A DNA stretch of 19,520 bases from CAZDAM01 sp964503595 (GCA_964503595.1 CAZDAM010000065.1:1-19520); one strand, 5' to 3'; shown: positions 8,085 to 14,835, counted from the first letter of the stretch. Numbers and translations are program-made. The notes: generated by a model from the letters alone, not told the origin.

Positions 8085-8542
8085 CACATTCTCCGGCGGC
8101 ACCAGGTTTGAAACAGATCCGCTTCAGCGGGGAGCAGGGAATCAGCCAGTTCTTCGGGAATACTGTTCAGGTGGATATCAAGGCCAGCCCGGTATCCTCC
8201 GTCTTCATCAGGTCCGAAGAGACGAACCAGAGCATAACCTGTTTTGCCCTCATCCTTAAGAAAAATTGTGGTATTGCCTTTTTTCAGGGTCAGAACTGAA
8301 TTCAGGTAGGCGAGATCCCGCTCTTCGCGGCTGCGATCATCTCTTTTGGCCAGCCGGATATTGTTGGAATCCGTGAAGTGCTCAATGACAAGCGACCAGG
8401 ACCGGTTGACAGGGCAGTCAAAGCGTTCTGACTGTCTTGCCATGACAGAACCAGGGTCTGGTACGGGTCGGACCTGATCTTCGGATTGAGCGTTTCCGGC
8501 AAAGCCGAAGGCAAGCAAAGTCAAAAAGAACAGATTTCGCAT
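8084..8542 (-). CDS. Small secreted protein of unknown function
   Basis: A 152-residue protein with a classical signal peptide: MRNLFFLTLLAFGFAGNAQSE, with likely cleavage after GNA. The mature part is about 130 polar residues and carries two cysteines (FDCPVNRSW and TWCRRRM) that could form a disulfide in the periplasm. I recognise no family. WSLVIEHFTDSNNIRLAKRDD and TTIFLKDEGKTGYALVRLFG suggest alternating beta strands. The start has GGAG 5 bases upstream. The stop overlaps the M14 start as TGATG, so the two are made together although one is exported and the other is apparently cytoplasmic. ssb ends 52 bases upstream on the same strand, so all three may share a transcript. Confidence 0.75.
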   Translation of the reverse strand: MRNLFFLTLLAFGFAGNAQSEDQVRPVPDPGSVMARQSERFDCPVNRSWSLVIEHFTDSNNIRLAKRDDRSREERDLAYLNSVLTLKKGNTTIFLKDEGKTGYALVRLFGPDEDGGYRAGLDIHLNSIPEELADSLLPAEADLFQTWCRRRM

Positions 8543-8594
8543 AGAAGCTCCACGGATTTTCTTTCTGACAGCCTACCCCCGGCCAGCTTCAGCG

Positions 8595-8942
8595 TCAAAT
8601 GGAATCAAGAGTTTCCTGTTCTTTGGGACGGCCCAGAAATTTCACCAGGCGGGCAATCACCTCTGAACTTTTGCGGCGGTTGCCTTCCTGATCTTCCCAT
8701 TGTCTGGCCTGCATGCGTCCTTCAACAAATACGGGCCGTCCCCGACTGAGGTAGCGGGCACAGTTTTCAGCCTGCTTGCGGAAGGTGACAATCCGAATGA
8801 AGAAAGGATCGCTTTGAGTGCGACCAGGTTCATTGACGGCGATGTCAAAACTGCATACCGGGAGACCCGATTCGGTGGTTTTCAGCTCCGGGTCGTGAGT
8901 GAGGTTTCCCATGAAAATAACTTTGTTGAATGCACTGGACAT
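8595..8942 (-). CDS. ssb: Single-stranded DNA-binding protein, short form
   Basis: Binds single-stranded DNA through one OB fold. The N-terminus SSAFNKVIFMGNLTHDPELKTTESGLPVCSFDIAVNE is the standard SSB opening. FFIRIVTFRKQAENCARYLSRGRPVFVEGRMQARQWEDQEGNRRKSSEVIARLVKFLG completes the OB fold. The protein stops at 115 residues, soon after the fold. It lacks the long flexible linker and the acidic DDDIPF-type tail that recruits repair and replication partners in typical SSB (about 160-180 residues). It is either a second, specialised SSB or a lineage with a reduced form. The ATG at 8942 has AAGGAG about 8 bases upstream. The same frame stays open far upstream (to about 9713), but that part has no SSB similarity and lies antisense to the cNMP gene. 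Confidence 0.92.
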   Translation of the reverse strand: MSSAFNKVIFMGNLTHDPELKTTESGLPVCSFDIAVNEPGRTQSDPFFIRIVTFRKQAENCARYLSRGRPVFVEGRMQARQWEDQEGNRRKSSEVIARLVKFLGRPKEQETLDSI

Positions 8943-8961
8943 GTTTTTTCTCCTTGTTTGA

Positions 8962-8980
8962 GGTGGAAGGTGTTCCCACC
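8962..8980 (-). promoter_or_regulatory. Hairpin in the ssb 5' leader
   Basis: A 7-bp stem (GGTGGAA pairing with TTCCCACC, one bulged C) around a 4-base GGTG loop. It lies about 20 bases upstream of the ssb start and just before its Shine-Dalgarno. In an mRNA it could affect ribosome access. The structure is seen; a regulatory role is inference. Confidence 0.35.
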
Positions 8981-9086
8981 GGACCCTCTCATTGGACCAT
9001 GCCGGAAAAAAAATAAAATCGCCCTGAATTTTCGTTCCCTGACCCCGTATTTGAGTGAACCCGTGGCAGGATGGCGTGAATTTGGG

Positions 9087-9092
9087 TAGAAT
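9087..9092 (+). promoter_or_regulatory. Candidate -10 element (TAGAAT) for the central operon
   Basis: TAGAAT lies 30 bases before the GTG start of the cNMP-binding gene, in the divergent region shared with ssb. The -35 position (about 9063-9069, GTGGCAG) is a poor match to TTGACA. A similar string, GGTAGAAT followed by CCGG, lies before the oxygenase gene at 16250. Confidence 0.3.
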
Positions 9093-9122
9093 TCCGGCCA
9101 AAAACCGGACGTGGAGTGCAAT

Positions 9123-9716
9123 GTGGCAAAAGATCTGAAACTGACGGGCCAGAAGCTGACTGAGATTCCGTTCTTTAGCAACCTGAGTCTGGAAGAAGCT
9201 GAAACTCTTCTTCAGATTGTCAATATCCGGATTTTCAAGGAAAACGAGCCGATTTTTCGCGAGGGGACTCCGGGAACCAGCCTGTTTGTGATTCTTGAAG
9301 GTACGGTAGATGTGGTCAAGAAAGTGGATGACAAGACATTTCGCAGTCTGGCCAGATTGACCCGGGACAGTGTTTTCGGGGAAATTGCCCTGCTTCAGTC
9401 TGGTGAGGTGGGCCGGACGGCTTCCGTAGTTGCCCGGGAACGAACCAGAGTTATGGAACTTCACAAGGAAGATTTTGCCAGGTTGATTGAATTTGGCAGT
9501 ATTGTGGCCTATAAGGTTGCTTTCAGTATCAGCCATATCCTGGCCGCCCGCCTGTCCAGTATGGATCAGCAGATGGTCAATCTGGTTCCGGAGAATTCGG
9601 AGCCGGGCTCCGATGCATTGACACAGTATGAAAAAAGCCGGAATGAGGTTCTTGAGGTGGAAACCGTCCTGACCCGCAGACGGCGCAGAATAGAGGAAGA
9701 TTCTCATGAGCATTGA
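9123..9716 (+). CDS. Cyclic-nucleotide-binding domain protein
   Basis: A stand-alone CAP-type cNMP sensor of 197 residues. The domain covers about residues 14-130: LTEIPFFSNLSLEEAETLLQIVNIRIFKENEPIFREGTPGTSLFVILEGTVDVV, then the phosphate-binding cassette FGEIALLQSGEVGRTAS. Its Glu (E87) and Arg (R98) are the residues that hold the ribose and cyclic phosphate, so ligand binding is plausible. After the domain there is a helix and a polar tail ending in TRRRRRIEEDSHEH; no DNA-binding helix-turn-helix is evident, so it is probably not a CRP-type regulator. I chose the GTG at 9123 because GGAG lies 6 bases upstream; a GTG at 9111 is also in frame. The gene overlaps gatC by 11 bases. The cyclase at the left end is a possible source of its ligand. 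Confidence 0.88.
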   Translation: MAKDLKLTGQKLTEIPFFSNLSLEEAETLLQIVNIRIFKENEPIFREGTPGTSLFVILEGTVDVVKKVDDKTFRSLARLTRDSVFGEIALLQSGEVGRTASVVARERTRVMELHKEDFARLIEFGSIVAYKVAFSISHILAARLSSMDQQMVNLVPENSEPGSDALTQYEKSRNEVLEVETVLTRRRRRIEEDSHEH

Positions 9717-10002
9717 TCTTGAGACGGTGAAACGTGTGGCAGACCTGGCCCGTCTGAACCTGAGTGAGGAAGAGGCGCAGGTGATGCAGAAGGATATGGC
9801 TTCGATTCTGGATTATGCCCAGAGACTGGACGCCATTGATGTTGAGGGGGTGGAGCCTACTTTTTTTGTAGCTCCTCAGGAAAACGTCTTTCGGGAGGAT
9901 CAGGTGTCTCCGAGCCGTGATGTCGAGGAAGTGCTGAGTAATGCTCCTTCCCGCATTGCCCGTTATTTCCGCCTTCCCAAGGTCGTTGACAAGGAACACT
10001 GA
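9706..10002 (+). CDS. gatC: Asp-tRNA(Asn)/Glu-tRNA(Gln) amidotransferase subunit C
   Basis: The small subunit of GatCAB, which turns Glu-tRNA(Gln) or Asp-tRNA(Asn) into the correct aminoacyl-tRNA. The 98 residues are the usual size. The family opening TVKRVADLARLNLSEEEAQVMQKDMASILDYAQRLDAIDVEGVEPTF is very clear, as is the PSRDVEEVLSNAPSR segment near the end. Catalytic GatA and GatB are not downstream, as they often are; they must lie elsewhere. AGAGGAAG precedes the ATG at 9706, which lies inside the cNMP gene (11-base overlap). The stop overlaps the next ATG as TGATG. It is a housekeeping gene sandwiched between a signalling gene and glycan genes. Confidence 0.95.
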   Translation: MSIDLETVKRVADLARLNLSEEEAQVMQKDMASILDYAQRLDAIDVEGVEPTFFVAPQENVFREDQVSPSRDVEEVLSNAPSRIARYFRLPKVVDKEH

Positions 10003-11756
10003 TGTCTTCAGGCCCGATGTGGGCAGAATGGCTTCTGGCCGGCCTTTGTGCCTGGCTCTGGGTTCTGCCCATGGATGCCCCAAGCATTGTGATCTGCTTG
10101 GGGCTTCTTCTTGTCCTGATCTATAGAGGAAAGTCGGGCTGGGAAGCTCTGGGAAGCCGTAGCATCCGGAGTCCTCAAGCCTGGTTTTTCTGGGCGGGTT
10201 CCTGTTACCTTCTGGTAAGTCTGGTGCAGTCCCTGCTGAGTCCCTACTGGGTGAGAGGACTGGAAGAGTGGGTGCGCCATGCCACTATTTTTCTGCTTTT
10301 TACCGGACTGGAAGGTCGCAGTGGCCGTTTTCGGGAGCTTGTCGATCTGGTTCTCAGGGGTACTTCCCTTCTGGCAGTGGCCATTGTCTTCGATCAGGTT
10401 CTGATTCATCCTGGTTCCCAGCCTCTGAGCTGGGCGTTCACCGAAGGACAGACCCCTCTCTTTCCGCGTGGTTACGGTCAGTTTCTGGATCCCAATGTCT
10501 GTGGGGCCTTTCTGGTTGTCAGTCTTGCTTTGGGACTGAAACAGAACAGGCATCCTCTGGAACTTCTGTTTCTGATGTCAGGGGTGGTTCTGACCCAGTC
10601 ACGCGGCGCAGTTCTGGGGCTTCTGGTTGTTTTTGGGCTTTTCTCTCTGCTGCGGCAACATCGCCGCTTCTGTATGGCGGCTATTTTCATGCTGCTCGGG
10701 TCATTCTGGGCGATTGGCCGGGCCAAAACACTGGTTCATGAGGATCTTGGGGTCAATCAGCGTGTGGAGCTGATTCGGGGATGTCTGAGCATGATTCAGG
10801 CAAAACCCCTGAACGGATTCGGGCCAGGAAGTTTTCATCTTTTCTATCCTTCCTACCGCACGGTAGGAGGGTACTATCCAGCCTATGCCCATAACCATGT
10901 GCTGGAGCTTGCCATTGAACAGGGTGTCTGGGGGGCGGTTCCCTGGCTCATGGCTGCCCTGGCTCTTGGGCTCTGGCTTTATCGTCGCTCGCGTGAGGGC
11001 CTGATTCTTCTGATGGGTGTTCTTGTCATGTCTTCGGTAGGACATGCCTATTCGATGTTCCCTTTTTGCCTTCAGCTGGTTCTGGTTCTGGTTCTGATGA
11101 CTCCTATAAGGGGGGATGGAGTTCGGAAATCTTCTTCTGCTGTGAAAGGGATGGCTGTTTTTCTGCTGCTTTTCCTGATTTTTGAGACCGGCAGAATCCG
11201 GCTTCAGATTCAGGGGGAAATTGTGGATACTCTGCAGGTTCCGGCGGGTCAGGAACTGCTGTTCTATGATCCGGTGATTGCAGAAAGTCTTCTTGGCCGT
11301 CAGGATTCCAGGGGAAAATGGGATAAGGATGGTCTTGAGGCGGGACTTCAGTATACTTCCGTTCTCAGACATCTCCTTCCGGAAGAAGCGAATATCATCT
11401 TCTGGCAGGCCAGAATTCTGGAGGAAAGCCAGCAGACTTCTCTGGCCCAGGCCCTTTACGATCAGGCGCTTCACTTCAATCCTTTTTCCGAAAAAATAAC
11501 CTGGTACCGGCTCAGGCTGGCCCTCAAAAGAGAGCAGATCGATATTTTCTGGCCACTATTTTCACATATCCTGAAGGGAAATCCTGACTATTCTGCCATT
11601 AATCCCTGGTACGATCGGATTCGTATTCTTGGTCTTGTTATGACGCTGAAGCAGGAGGGGCCGGATTCGGGCCTGAAATTTTTTGAGGCTCAGGACTGGG
11701 CGGATGAAGCATCAGCCAGGGAGCTTCTGATAGAGGCTTTGGAGTATGAGAAATAA
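10002..11756 (+). CDS. O-antigen ligase/polymerase-like membrane protein (Wzy_C type) with helical C-terminal tail
   Basis: A 584-residue polytopic inner-membrane protein. About ten to twelve hydrophobic segments fill residues 8-395. The Wzy_C signature is visible: VLTQSRGAVLGLLVVFGLF (197-215), then a periplasmic loop with GFGPGSFHLFYPSYR and YAHNHVLELAIEQGVWG (295-311), where the Arg and His sit as in O-antigen ligases (WaaL) and related glycan ligases. After the membrane part, residues 405-584 are soluble, and LPEEANIIFWQARILEESQQTSLAQALYDQALHFNPFSEK reads as TPR-like, an arrangement known in bacterial Wzy_C proteins. The substrate could be O-antigen, exopolysaccharide or a glycoprotein glycan; sequence alone does not decide. 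The start overlaps gatC (TGATG) and the end overlaps the next gene by 11 bases. Confidence 0.85.
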   Translation: MSSGPMWAEWLLAGLCAWLWVLPMDAPSIVICLGLLLVLIYRGKSGWEALGSRSIRSPQAWFFWAGSCYLLVSLVQSLLSPYWVRGLEEWVRHATIFLLFTGLEGRSGRFRELVDLVLRGTSLLAVAIVFDQVLIHPGSQPLSWAFTEGQTPLFPRGYGQFLDPNVCGAFLVVSLALGLKQNRHPLELLFLMSGVVLTQSRGAVLGLLVVFGLFSLLRQHRRFCMAAIFMLLGSFWAIGRAKTLVHEDLGVNQRVELIRGCLSMIQAKPLNGFGPGSFHLFYPSYRTVGGYYPAYAHNHVLELAIEQGVWGAVPWLMAALALGLWLYRRSREGLILLMGVLVMSSVGHAYSMFPFCLQLVLVLVLMTPIRGDGVRKSSSAVKGMAVFLLLFLIFETGRIRLQIQGEIVDTLQVPAGQELLFYDPVIAESLLGRQDSRGKWDKDGLEAGLQYTSVLRHLLPEEANIIFWQARILEESQQTSLAQALYDQALHFNPFSEKITWYRLRLALKREQIDIFWPLFSHILKGNPDYSAINPWYDRIRILGLVMTLKQEGPDSGLKFFEAQDWADEASARELLIEALEYEK

Positions 11757-12405
11757 AACCACGAAGGAAGGGCTGGTCGGAATGTTTGCCAAAAATCCGG
11801 CAACCCGTCCCGTGAAAACCAGGCTGGCAGTAGCTCTGGGGCCGGATTTGTCCCGTCTGGTCTATCTGGATCTGATTTCCTCTAATATCAGAGAACTGAT
11901 TCGTCTCAAGGATCATGATGTTGTCATCAGTCTTGACGGTGGCCAGGAAGGTTTTCCTTCCCGCAATCTAACCTTGATGGATCAGTGTGAAGGAGATCTT
12001 GGGGCCCGTATGGAGCACTTTTTTCGTGAAGGTTTTGCCAGCCATTCCAAAGTGATTCTGATTGGTTCGGATTGTCCTTTTATCACTGCGGAGCTTCTGA
12101 ATGAAGCCTTTGGTCTGCTGGATTCTTGCGATGTTGTGCTTCAGCCTGCCGAAGATGGAGGCTATACCCTCATTGGAATGAATCAGCTTTATCCGGAACT
12201 GTTCAGAGATATGCCATTCTCCACAGATGAATTGTATCATCGCACCCGATGGGTTATGCGCAAAAGCGGGATTCGCTACTCTGATCTGCCCATGGTTTTT
12301 GATATTGATACTCTGGAGAATCTGAATTCATGGCTCAACACTCTAAGCCCGCAGGAAACCCACGAACTGAAGTGTCACAAGAAGTTCAGGTGGGCCGCCG
12401 ACTGA
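11746..12405 (+). CDS. TIGR04282/DUF2064 family glycosyltransferase-like protein
   Basis: A 219-residue GT-A-fold nucleotide-sugar-transferase-like protein. The family motifs run in order: GMFAKNPATRPVKTRLA (nucleotide-binding region), CEGDLGARMEHFF, VILIGSDCPFIT (the SDCP motif), VVLQPAEDGGYTLIGMNQ, ELFRDMPFST and VFDIDTLENL. It is cytosolic, with no membrane segment. The usual GR in the P-V-P-G-R part is replaced by TRP, but the KTRLA core is kept. The family is related to MobA/CofC-like enzymes, and its biochemical reaction is not settled. It lies between a glycan ligase and a deacetylase-like gene, which suggests a role in making or activating a surface glycan. Start ATG at 11746 lies inside the ligase gene; AGAGG about 8 bases before it is a fair ribosome site. 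Confidence 0.88.
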   Translation: MRNKTTKEGLVGMFAKNPATRPVKTRLAVALGPDLSRLVYLDLISSNIRELIRLKDHDVVISLDGGQEGFPSRNLTLMDQCEGDLGARMEHFFREGFASHSKVILIGSDCPFITAELLNEAFGLLDSCDVVLQPAEDGGYTLIGMNQLYPELFRDMPFSTDELYHRTRWVMRKSGIRYSDLPMVFDIDTLENLNSWLNTLSPQETHELKCHKKFRWAAD

Positions 12406-13247
12406 AAATTCTGGGCTTTGTCCTGAATCTGATCTGTTTTTTTCAGATGCTTTTCTGGATCTGGCCCCAGATACCGGTTCTTTCCCTGCACCAGATTCTG
12501 GAAACTCCCCGGGGACTACCCCATCTGGATCGCTCCAGAGAAGATCTTCAGTCTTTGATTCATCAGCTCAGGAAAAGGGGCTGCCGCCCTTTTTTTCCAG
12601 GAGATCACTATGAAGGAGACTGTCAGGTTCTTCTCAGTTTTGATGATGGCTATGACGAGCATTTTTCCTGGGTGATGCCCTGGCTTGAGAAGGAAAAATG
12701 GCCTGCTCTCTTTTTTATCCCTTTGCATATGCTTGCCGAAGAGGGCAGTGAAAAAGGGCTTCTTCAAAAGAAAAGCCTTGGCTATCACTATGTGGGAGCC
12801 CATGGACTGGATGAAAGATCGATCCCTGAGCTTATGAAGGATCTGGGGCATGATGGCCTGGGTCGGGCGCTTGGAGAAATGCGCCAGACTCTTCAGAAGC
12901 GTTTTGAACGTAAGGTGGACTGGCTGGCCCTGCCTAAGGGAGAAATGGAAAAATCAGCAAAAAGCCTCATCAGAAAACATTTTCTGTATTATTTTGGGGT
13001 GGACGGAGGCCGGATGAATCCTCTCTTGAAAAGAGGCTTTCAGGACCGTCTGATGCTTCAGCCCGATACCACCCGGGAAGAGATTTTCACCTATATTGAT
13101 CGTTCCAATCCTCTGAAAAGGCGTGAAGTCTGGCTTCTGACCGCTTTCTGGATGCTTTTCAATCTGTTTTTACTATTTCGCACAAAACAATTGGATCGGG
13201 CTAAAAACAGGCATAAAAACAAGGAAATAGGGAAGATTCGAAGTTAA
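12330..13247 (+). CDS. Membrane-anchored polysaccharide-deacetylase-like protein with altered metal motif
   Basis: A 305-residue protein with a NodB-type (CE4) core. LLSFDDGYDEHF (101-112) is motif 1, with catalytic D105 and metal-binding D106. Motif 2, normally H-(S/T)-x-x-x-H, reads AHGLDER: H158 is present but the second His position is E162. LALPKGE (199-205) resembles the YPxG-type third motif. The core lies between two hydrophobic segments (residues 27-50 and 267-283), so it is probably periplasmic and anchored at both ends. It may be a diverged deacetylase or an inactive relative. The ATG at 12330 has GGAGAA at 12315-12320 but overlaps the previous gene by 76 bases; a GTG at 12390 would cut the overlap to 16 and remove 20 polar residues. 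It is the last gene of the glycan run. Confidence 0.75.
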   Translation: MAQHSKPAGNPRTEVSQEVQVGRRLKILGFVLNLICFFQMLFWIWPQIPVLSLHQILETPRGLPHLDRSREDLQSLIHQLRKRGCRPFFPGDHYEGDCQVLLSFDDGYDEHFSWVMPWLEKEKWPALFFIPLHMLAEEGSEKGLLQKKSLGYHYVGAHGLDERSIPELMKDLGHDGLGRALGEMRQTLQKRFERKVDWLALPKGEMEKSAKSLIRKHFLYYFGVDGGRMNPLLKRGFQDRLMLQPDTTREEIFTYIDRSNPLKRREVWLLTAFWMLFNLFLLFRTKQLDRAKNRHKNKEIGKIRS

Positions 13248-13353
13248 CGTGGTGTATTTTTTCTGAATCTGCTTCGGAAACGGACCGTAAAATACCGATA
13301 TAACCAAAGAGAGGATTCCAGCAAACAAAGAAGAAATTATCCGGAGGTTTCCA

Positions 13354-14232
13354 ATGGTCGGTAAAGTCAGTCAGTTTCAGGAGCAGCTGAGCCTGAAGGT
13401 TCAGCAGTCCAAAGCCCGTTCTCCTTCTTTAAGCAGTGAAGGAAGAAACTCGACCGGTATCAGCCTGTCTGAGATTCGTGAGTCTTCATTCAGCCTGGAT
13501 TTGAGCCGTTCGCTGAAGGTTGTGGAAAGTGAAACCCGTAAAAATGTGGTTTCGGCCTTTGATCTGGAAATCAGCCTGTCGGTCTCGACAAGCGGAAAAC
13601 TGGAATCCAACTTAAGAAAATTATCTGATCAGGCTGAAGAGGCTTCCAAAAGCGAAACTTCAGAGGCAGACAATCCGTTCAGTTCCGAAAATACGGCCAA
13701 GAGGATTGTTGAGTTTGTGCGTCAAGCCATGGGCTTTGCCAGAAATTCAGGTAGGCTGGACGAAAATTCCGAATCCGCTTTAAGCAGTTTTGCCGAACTT
13801 CAGATCAATTCTGTCAAGGAAGGTTTTAAGCAGGCCAGGGGAATTCTAGGTAAGATTCCTGAGGAAGTTTCCGGTGGCATCAGCAATACCTATGAACTGG
13901 TGATGGATGGACTGGATCGTCTGTTTCATCCTGAAAAATATGAGAATGATGAAATCCCGTTAGAAAAACCGGTCAGGGATCCTGCCAATGCCAGTTTCTA
14001 TTCATCCCAGTCTTTTTCCTTAAGCTTCCAGCTGTCCACTTCTGCCGAAGGACAGTTTGATCCTGAAGAGCTGAATTCCTTTATCGAGGATTCCTTTGAC
14101 AAGGTTCAGGGGGCTTTCTCTTCCTTCCTGGAAGAAGGTGAAGGAGCCCTTGGATTCAATCCGATGGAGCTTTTCAGCAAAGGAGAATTCAAACCTGAGA
14201 AAATGATGAGTCTTCTTGGATCGGCTGCCTGA
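13354..14232 (+). CDS. DUF5610 domain protein of unknown function
   Basis: 292 residues, serine-rich and acidic, with no signal peptide or membrane segment. Residues 109-190 fit DUF5610: FSSENTAKRIVEFVRQAMGF, then INSVKEGFKQARGILGKIPEEVSGGISNTYELVMDGLDRLF. Around this lie three short alternating polar/hydrophobic stretches, SSFSLDLSRS (44-53), FDLEISLSVSTS (69-80) and SFSLSFQLSTS (220-230), which look like beta strands of one type. The C-terminal part (DKVQGAFSSFLEEGEGALGF) echoes the DUF5610 helix. The function of the domain is unknown to me. A strong GGAGG (13343-13347) sits 6 bases before the ATG, the best ribosome site on this strand. The 106-base gap upstream shows no terminator and only a weak promoter candidate (TAAAAT, about 13289), so it may be read from the glycan operon. 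Confidence 0.75.
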   Translation: MVGKVSQFQEQLSLKVQQSKARSPSLSSEGRNSTGISLSEIRESSFSLDLSRSLKVVESETRKNVVSAFDLEISLSVSTSGKLESNLRKLSDQAEEASKSETSEADNPFSSENTAKRIVEFVRQAMGFARNSGRLDENSESALSSFAELQINSVKEGFKQARGILGKIPEEVSGGISNTYELVMDGLDRLFHPEKYENDEIPLEKPVRDPANASFYSSQSFSLSFQLSTSAEGQFDPEELNSFIEDSFDKVQGAFSSFLEEGEGALGFNPMELFSKGEFKPEKMMSLLGSAA

Positions 14233-14368
14233 ACCCTGTGCTTTGAGTACAAGCGGGAGCTTGACTCCTCACCCTTCAGGCAATCCTTCTGAGGGTACAA
14301 GAGAATAAAGAATGACCCTTGGGCCGGGCCTGGAAACCTGCGCAAGGGTGGTTCGACCGTTTTTAAAA
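14233..14368 (+). other. Run of three hairpins after the DUF5610 gene
   Basis: Three stem-loops follow the stop closely. The first (14245-14267) pairs GAGT-CAAGC with GCTTG-ACTC, one bulged A, and closes with a GGGA (GNRA-type) loop. The second (14271-14296) pairs ACCC-TCAG with CTGA-GGGT, one bulged T and a 9-base loop. The third (14315-14349) pairs ACCCTTG with CAAGGGT around 21 bases. No reading frame runs through them. The region may be a structured 3' UTR or a small RNA that ends at the terminator at 14401. Pairings were found by eye; folding energy was not computed. Confidence 0.45.
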
Positions 14369-14401
14369 ACCCCGGCTGCAGTCTTAACCTGTGGCCGGGG
14401 T
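14369..14401 (+). terminator. Strong intrinsic terminator, probably bidirectional
   Basis: The stem ACCCCGGC/GCCGGGGT extends inward through two G-U pairs to 13 pairs with a 7-base loop. A T-rich tail (CTGTTTGTTTCTCT) follows on the + strand. On the other side the AAAAA before the stem gives a T run for the minus strand, so it could stop transcripts from both directions. It ends the DUF5610 transcript. Confidence 0.85.
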
Positions 14402-14447
14402 CTGTTTGTTTCTCTGGTATTCGCTGTAATGAAAGAATCAATTCAGA

Positions 14448-14737
14448 ATGAAATATGCAAAGCTCCGTGAAACCCGCTATCCAGGATAGTTTGAAGTGAA
14501 GAAAAGGCTGGTTCGTTTTGACTGGGAGAACAAAAAATCTTTCGGCAGAAAGCCAATTTCAAGGTTCTGGAAGGTTTCATTTCCTGAATTCTGAATCAGA
14601 AAATCAAAATCCGGCAGATTCTTGAGAGCGAATCCGACAAGGATTTTGAACTTCAGCAATACACTCGTGTGGATATTCTGTGTCTGGATGATAGCGTCGT
14701 TTCAAAACCAGCCCCCACAATGCACAAACGCTTCTGA
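14448..14737 (+). pseudogene. Decayed Rpn-family (PD-(D/E)XK) nuclease/putative transposase remnant
   Basis: No intact frame exists, but reading one frame from 14525 gives IFRQKANFKVLEGFIS, a TGA stop at 14585-14587, then ILNQKIKIRQILESESDKDFELQQYTRVDILCLDDS. This is the N-terminal pattern of Rpn (recombination-promoting nuclease) / PD-(D/E)XK transposase-like proteins: FDWA.K..FRQKANF.VLEGFL..LL, then IL.SES, then RVDIL with the catalytic Asp. The preceding RLVRFDW is in another frame (from about 14448), so a frameshift lies near 14517-14527. The later E-x-Q catalytic part is missing; the frame ends at 14737. The gene is thus stopped, frameshifted and truncated, and surely not functional. 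Similarity was judged from memory of the family. Confidence 0.65.
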
Positions 14738-14826
14738 ATGCCGGTTTGCAGGAGTTTTATTTTCTAGAGCTTTCTCGTCGCTTCCGAGTCAAGATTCAAC
14801 GGTAGACCCGGACCGATTTCTCCTCA

Positions 14827-14835
14827 TGCTATAAT
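14827..14835 (+). promoter_or_regulatory. Extended -10 promoter before the single-TM gene
   Basis: TGCTATAAT is a perfect extended -10 (TGn plus consensus TATAAT). It lies 53 bases before the ATG at 14889. There is no good -35 at 16-18 bases upstream, which extended -10 promoters often do without. The expected transcript start is near 14842. Confidence 0.6.

Noticed and set aside
9061..9080. Possible sigma-54 promoter (TGGCAGG...GGC)
   Set aside because: The distance between the GG and GC elements is about 9 instead of 11-12 bases, and TTGC is missing.
8943..9713. N-terminal extension of ssb by over 250 codons
   Set aside because: The frame is open by chance. It lies antisense to the cNMP-binding gene, and the SSB fold begins at the ATG at 8942, which has its own Shine-Dalgarno.
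14341..14365. GGTTCGACC resembling a tRNA or tmRNA T-arm
   Set aside because: No acceptor stem, D-arm or anticodon arm can be drawn around it; it is only a 3-bp hairpin next to the terminator.
14477..14659. A 60-codon minus-strand frame and a 70-codon plus-strand frame (14622-14834) in the gap
   Set aside because: Both cross the decayed Rpn remnant in wrong frames and show no ribosome site or family pattern.
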